Origin: Ciona savignyi
Taxonomy: Eukaryota; Chordata; Ascidiacea; Phlebobranchia; Cionidae
Reading direction: 5' to 3'
Assembly: GCA_000149265.1 (NCBI GenBank)
Contig: CH002827.1
Coordinates: forward strand, 2,578,484 to 2,642,483
Length of the DNA stretch: 64,000 bases
The notes beneath the pieces were generated by a model. That model was not told where the DNA came from. It saw only the letters and a program-made list of their open reading frames with translations, and made no database searches. Positions 58,599 to 64,000 of the stretch are shown here, piece after piece (the first letter of the stretch is position 1; each line of letters opens with the position of its first letter). Both the position numbers and the translations under genes were made by a program.

Positions 58599-61586
58599 CT
58601 AAATAATCACCGGTAGTTTATCATTATTTGTCCTACGCAGGTAATCATCTCCACATATCACAGTGTTATCTGGAAGCGTTTCTTCAGTATTTATGTGAAA
58701 CCGTGCACCGATCACGCAGTTATTCGATAATTTTGTGTTTGGGCCAACTCTTGCTGTAGAGGTAAATAGTTTAAATAATATCTTTTTAATTTTGTTGGCT
58801 GTGCTGTTTATTTGCACAATGTAACCTAAACTGGCAGCTCACTTGTCAAGTCTTGGCAAATCATTTGATGAATGTTATGACAAAATAGAACGGATGCCCA
58901 AATGGACTTACTTGGTTCCTAAATTATCGTTATCATACTGCATAATAATAATACCACATTTTATATGTTCCAGGTTTAATGTCCAATTTCATTGTATACA
59001 GCTGAGTTGTAGGCAAATCACTACTTCTTAAATTATTAAATTCAAATAAATCAATGTGATAATAAATAATAAACAAACTACAATAGTTCCTGCATTCTGA
59101 CCCTGGGTATGTAGAATTCTGATTATTACAATACCATATTCATGTTTATCCTTGTGGATGGGAAAAACAGGTTTTGTAATCAGACAATCGTTGTATTATC
59201 TCATACGCATTGTCAGGTTATTATGTGAGATGTGATGTCTGCTAATGGCCTTGCCCAAGGAAACAATTGATTAGACATTGTGCTGGTAATAACACCTTTC
59301 TTTGTTTCAACCACAGTGATTAACTTATATATGTTCCAGATGTTTTTATCCTATTAGGCAATAAAAATGTTTGAATGTAATTACGTTTAACAACACTTAG
59401 CAGAAAAACGAGTTTCAAATTAAAAATCTAAATATCTTACTCACCTTTTGCTTCCAAAATATTGTTGTTTCCAATAAATTTACCGGAAAATTCTGAAAAC
59501 AATACAAATTCAAAATTAAATTAACACAAATTTGTCAGTACCAGATATGTTGATGAGAGTAAATATTACTGTTTTCATTACATTATTACTACGTAAACAA
59601 ATTAAGATTTTCTAACAAATGTTAATACTTTGACGGTTAATCTTGACACTTATGATCTAATAAAGCAACATTTTGTTGTGTTTTGACACATATGTTTGTC
59701 ATTTGTTATCAAATGTACAAACAGTTGGATACTTTAAACTAATTTAATGTATAAAGAAGCCATTCTTTAAAACACACATACAGGGTGCCTAGATGTTAAA
59801 ATATATTAAAAAATCTACCACAATTTATTATAATTTTTCAATGAGGTCATCAACAAGTAAAATAAACAACTTTAAATTAAAATAATTATTATCACCCTGT
59901 ATGCCAAATGTTTGGGGTTAATGGGATTAAGGATTAAAACAAACCACGCTTACCAGAATTAACCTCAAAGATGTTGTTGTCTCCAATGATAAGCGTAGTG
60001 TTTCCAGTGATACCAGGTGGGTTTCTGAGAAAAGAAAGAAAAACTAATTCTATTAATTAGATATTTTATGGAAAAATTTGTTTCTTTAAATGTATAAAAA
60101 ATCATTTTAAATTAGTTGATTTTTCAGTATTTATATAATAAAATTACAGTTTTTTAGTAATTACAAATACAGATGTCATATGGAGTTGTAATTACTACGA
60201 CACTATACTGTTACTGACAGTAATATTGAATTGCATTGTGCAATTTTATTGCTTTTTCTTTTTATCATAACCATCTTTTATATTTATAGTATTTCACCTA
60301 ATATTTAAACATAGTTAAATTTTATATTTATGCAATGCGTTGTTTTCCCATTAATTTTAAACATTGGTTATTTATTGATTTTTTTATTTAAAAACATGAA
60401 TTTTATTGAAAAGCAAAGATATACACCAACCCTGAAAATTAAAAAAATATCAGCATCATATTTTTGTCTACTGGCATGTTACAATATCATGATTATTTCA
60501 GTAAGTTTTATTATAAGCTAACTTTTTGTACACAACTGTTTCCAAAAAATCCAATCCATACTGGTTAACTATTGTTTTGCCCCGTTTTTTCTTCCCTTAA
60601 TTCCATTTTAATAAGCAAAAACAACAACTGAAAAAAATGTTTCCAAATAGGATATAACACCTGTTAATTATTTTGGTCTGTTCTTCAACAATATTTCCTT
60701 CTCCAATGACAATAGGACCATCCTTAGCGTAGATCCCAGCTTTGGGATGGATAATACATTTTGGGCCGATGGTTATACTGCCCTCCAGTGTTGCTTCATC
60801 ACAAACAAGTGCATCGGGAGCTATGGTGACATTTGGGCTGTTTGGGAAAGGTTTTCGGGATTGTATTTAAATTTATTTGGTTGATAAATTTATGTTTTGA
60901 GCACAAATTTATGTTTTAAGCATTTAACATATATTATCATATATACTTAATGATTGCATGTGACCTTACTTGGCAAAGGCTGTAAGTCAATGCCATTTCT
61001 ATTTTAACAATTTAATATGCTGAACACATACTAAAAAAAGAATTAATTTAAGCAATCAAGACTTTAGTGCACCTACATGTTAGCTAGGATCTTGCACATT
61101 ACATGGATATTAAATTTAAGCTACTATCAAAGTTCAACAAATTACAGTAGACAAAAAATGGACTCTCCCTTAAATAATTTATCAGATTCAATTAAATTGT
61201 AAACAGAAAAGAAAATATTATATTCTAAATACGATTGCATTACAATTTACTGTTTATTCAACAGGGGTACCAGTATAAATTTTTATTTGAATATTTTTTA
61301 AAACCAAATTGGATAGCCTACACAACAATCTGACAAAAATATGTGATTTATTTTATATTTCTTAATTTAATAATATTATTCCATGTCAAGTTAAAAGTGC
61401 TAGACATAGTTACTGTAAATTTTCATTGAATGAAAATCTTGCATTAAAGTTTTAATCTAATTTGGTATAATAAAAAACAATTATATCCTTATTGAATTGA
61501 ATATTACTTATTATTCTATAAATAAAGAGGATAAAAGCTCTACTCTACATAACTTACTTGACTCTTTGTTTTCTTTGAGTTAGCAT
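58599..61586 (-). CDS. DCTN6: Dynactin subunit 6 (p27), 159 aa
   Basis: Five minus-strand exons: 61586-61558, 60837-60661, 60024-59954, 59492-59445, 58753-58599, in phase. The start [20 protein letters not shown] matches the DCTN6 N-terminus. The body shows the left-handed beta-helix hexapeptide pattern: [82 protein letters not shown] and [14 protein letters not shown]6 pairs with DCTN5 in the pointed-end complex of dynactin, which supports dynein cargo transport and spindle checkpoint functions. Human DCTN6 is 190 aa. This model ends NDKLPVII about 30 residues early, lacking the C-terminal helix; a splice from a possible donor before VII to an exon below 58540 cannot be excluded. It follows RNASEH2B on the same strand. 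Confidence 0.9.
59138..59300 (-). repeat. Degenerate SINE-like copy
   Basis: Shares CATATTCATGTTTATCCTTG, the GTCAGGTTAT turn and a GCCTTGCCCAAGGAAACAAT block with the other copies; the head is lost. Intron of DCTN6. Confidence 0.65.
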
Positions 61587-61620
61587 TGCTACACAAGTTT
61601 AGTAAATCATTCTACAAGTA

Positions 61621-61623
61621 CCT
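61621..61623 (-). promoter_or_regulatory. Candidate trans- or cis-splice acceptor before DCTN6
   Basis: On the minus strand TTTTGTTGTTTTATAG precedes a 35-nt leader that ends at the DCTN6 ATG. The pyrimidine-rich tract and AG fit a spliced-leader site of a downstream operon gene. The leader includes a minimal upstream frame, ATG-ATT-TAC-TAA. Confidence 0.4.
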
Positions 61624-61936
61624 ATAAAACAACAAAAGCATAAGAAGAACGATGTAAACTAGATTTGAGATAGCCACATTTACAAAACTAAAATTGAAGA
61701 TTAATGAAAGACATTAATGAGAAAAAAAATACAAGAATATTTGTTAAATTGGCAGTGTTTTACAATGCAAAAAATGTAAGCGAAAAGATAAGGTTGAATG
61801 GTACTTATAACCGCAACTGTTTTGGATTTACTGTTAGGGTCACATTCCCAAATGTTTCAATATAAAGTAGTACAATTTATACTTTAATATTGTGCACATT
61901 CAATAAAATATGACGATTTTAAAATTTTCGGTAAAC

Positions 61937-63488
61937 TTATTTTTTAATTTTTGGTTTTCCTCCAAAAAAACTTAAAATATTTTTCATCCCTGTTTTGTCT
62001 ACTTTTTGCAGTGCTTTTTGTGCGCGGGACAAGTTCTTTGATTCGGTATTAGCCACATGTTCAACAAGTTTACTGTAGTCTTCCGATGCTTCGGTTTTGA
62101 TTTTCTTTGCATTTGGTTTTTGTCCAGAATTTTTTCGTTTCTCGTTTCGCTCAGGAATATTTAAATGAGCGGCGAGTTTCTTCGCTAAATCTTCTTCCAG
62201 ATATTCGCTCACAAGTCCATGGGCGTATCTTGTGTAAGCATCTCCTAGAATGTGTTTTTTAAAAATAATATTCTTAACTAATATTCATTCCCTAAAGCTG
62301 GGTTAGACAAAAAATTGCCACTTGACCATGTTTGTTCATCTGAACAGCGCAAGCCAATGTCTAATTATCGAAACCAAAATCGCGCTGTAGCCTATTTAAA
62401 GCGAAAAGTTGCAGCATTGTTATTCGTCAGAACATCACTTGCTGAGTTAATTTAATTCAATTCGAGTTTGGTTGCTTTATTTATTTATTGGTCCATTCGT
62501 TTCATAATTTCAACGTAAATAACTATATATATCCAAACGCTATCAAAATATATATCTATATATTGAAAGTTTTTATTAGGTAATCATGAAATAAATAATT
62601 TGGATTAATAAAACAAACATTAAAATGTACATTATTGAACCAAATGCACATCACATATAACTTAAAAATCATAAAAAAATCTATGTCGAGTACCGATACC
62701 TTCAGTATCACCGATAAACAGGTCCGACTCTTTTAAAGCTTTAACTGTCTGTTCAACTTTCATCATCAACCATCTCATTGTTTTTTCCTCATTAAACCTG
62801 GAATATATTTTGTCCTGTTTAGTTTATTAATAGCGTTTGGATCGTCTGTCGAAAGGGCATTTAGTGAATATTGCACAATGTATTGAAAAAAAACTGTCTA
62901 CTGAATATATTAGGATTTATAGGTTCGGAGTAAAGTACCCAGACTGTTGGATTTTTAAGAAAATAATTTTTATGCAACAATAGCCATATCAAAATACTTC
63001 TATCAACATTAAACAAAGGAAGTAGGCCTATTAAACACAAACCTGTAAGCCATGAGTTCTCCGCATTTATTTACATCACTCACATTGCCAAGTTGTTTTT
63101 TCTGTTCGGGTGATTTTTCAAAAACTTTACCTAACTCCTCTCCACCTTGATCGGATAAAATTTGATCCAAAAGAACAAATTTTCCAGTTTTTTCACCTCG
63201 AAGAACCGGGAGACATAGAAATAGAGGATCAACTTGAGTACAGATATAAATTGTTCCATCGGATTTCACTTGATCATCGTTTATAAACCAAGATGCAAAA
63301 TCGTCAGAATATTGGTTTATCTCTGACACAATCGTTTCTTGATTAGTATGACTTGAAATCACAAATTTTGTTTGTTGTTGTGATCTAGGGTGTAGTAAAG
63401 ACACAATGGTGGATGTACTCTCTTCAGTTAAGCATTTTTGAGGCAAAATAAACAATCTTGATTTGGTAGGTTTTATTTTTTCTGACAT
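61937..63488 (-). CDS. RNASEH2B: Ribonuclease H2 subunit B (283 aa)
   Basis: Three minus-strand exons: 63488-63043, 62797-62700, 62244-61937. The N-terminal part (MSEKIKPTKSRLFILPQKCL) is followed by the triple-barrel region with VDPLFLCLPVLR, closely matching the VDPLFLLL motif of the human protein. Then come FNEEKTMRWLMMKVEQTVKA, DAYTRYAHGLVSEYLEEDL (YAHGL conserved) and a basic tail KRKNSGQKPNAKKIK. The C-terminus has AQKALQKVDKTGMKNILSFF, a near match to the PCNA-binding (PIP-box) end of human RNASEH2B. RNase H2 removes ribonucleotides from DNA and RNA:DNA hybrids; B and C are scaffold subunits. Human protein is 312 aa. ATG at 63488 was chosen because the frame above it has only a TTG. 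The stop lies 350 bp above the DCTN6 ATG. Confidence 0.93.
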
Positions 63489-64000
63489 TCTTATAAATTG
63501 ACTATATTTTATATTATCCAACAAAAGATATTGTACCTAACAATGCTGACACTTGTAACTAAAACACAAGAATAATAATTTTCTTATATATATCTACAAT
63601 TTCAAGCATAAAACAATGAAAATAATTTTTGTGTTGAGACTATTATGATATTACAAATATATTTTAATTTCAAAAAGTGTAATTATGCTATACACATATA
63701 CAAATGCATATAATCATGTTTATCTTGGAATTAGTGTTTGGAATATAAATAATATGCTGATTATTCTACCATTTTTGTACACCCCATTGTCCCCATAAAA
63801 CATCCACTGATTTCCTTTTACCGCACGCTTAAGATAGAGCTTGCTTTACCTGTAGCTAAAGCCTGTTTTCGATTACATGCACTGTCGTCTGTCGGCTTGT
63901 GGTCCAACGTGCACACACATATTCTATGGTAGATTCATGCTTTGCCCTAAGAATTGGCATGTTATCGTATGGGCAATTAAGAGATTACTGGCACCTTGTG
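63489..64000. other. Region upstream of RNASEH2B
   Basis: AT-rich sequence containing the 5' leader and promoter side of RNASEH2B. No exon, RNA gene or repeat of the families seen elsewhere was recognised. Confidence 0.6.

Noticed and set aside
58843..59031. 62-codon plus-strand frame in a DCTN6 intron
   Set aside because: Starts at a non-ATG codon, overlaps intronic sequence of DCTN6 and matches nothing recognisable.

Overview
The window looks like a piece of a tunicate genome, most likely Ciona (C. intestinalis/robusta type). It is AT-rich, the introns are small, all genes are split by GT-AG introns, and the proteins are chordate-like. Two 100-N assembly gaps (31332-31431 and 45010-45109) mark it as a draft scaffold. 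No CRISPR array, prokaryotic operon or virus was seen. Gene models were built by hand from the sequence: every exon junction was checked for splice sites and reading-frame phase. Names rest on recalled family sequences, not on a database search.

Layout, left to right. (1) 90-183, minus: first coding exon of a muscle-type myosin heavy chain whose body lies outside the window. (2) 285-12902, plus: a large IRE1/RNase L-related protein with a basic N-terminus, a kinase-like domain lacking the catalytic Asp, and a KEN-type domain lacking the nuclease residues. One intron carries a complete non-autonomous hAT transposon with a perfect 8-bp target duplication. (3) 14200-20298, minus: complete PIG-U, 12 exons, 430 aa. 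(4) 25483-32633, plus: complete fascin, 8 exons, 488 aa. (5) 34272-43257, plus: TXNDC11, an ER thioredoxin-domain protein, 13 exons; the last exon has two possible acceptors. (6) 44350-55363, minus: an RBPMS/couch potato/MEC-8 family protein of 292 aa that keeps a second RRM. (7) 58599-61586, minus: dynactin subunit DCTN6. (8) 61937-63488, minus: RNASEH2B, just upstream of DCTN6 on the same strand.

The genes form no obvious single pathway: GPI-anchor attachment, actin bundling, ER redox/folding, RNA binding, dynein-dynactin transport and ribonucleotide excision. RNASEH2B-DCTN6 spacing and an acceptor-like site before the DCTN6 start would fit the operons and spliced-leader trans-splicing known in Ciona, but this is inference.

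Non-coding sequence is dominated by a dispersed tRNA-derived SINE-like family (about ten copies, full or decayed), several hAT-type short elements, and small tandem repeats. The observations most worth checking are the doubly inactive IRE1/RNase L-like protein, the second RRM of the RBPMS-like gene, and a duplicated hairpin with a compensatory base-pair change in an RBPMS intron.
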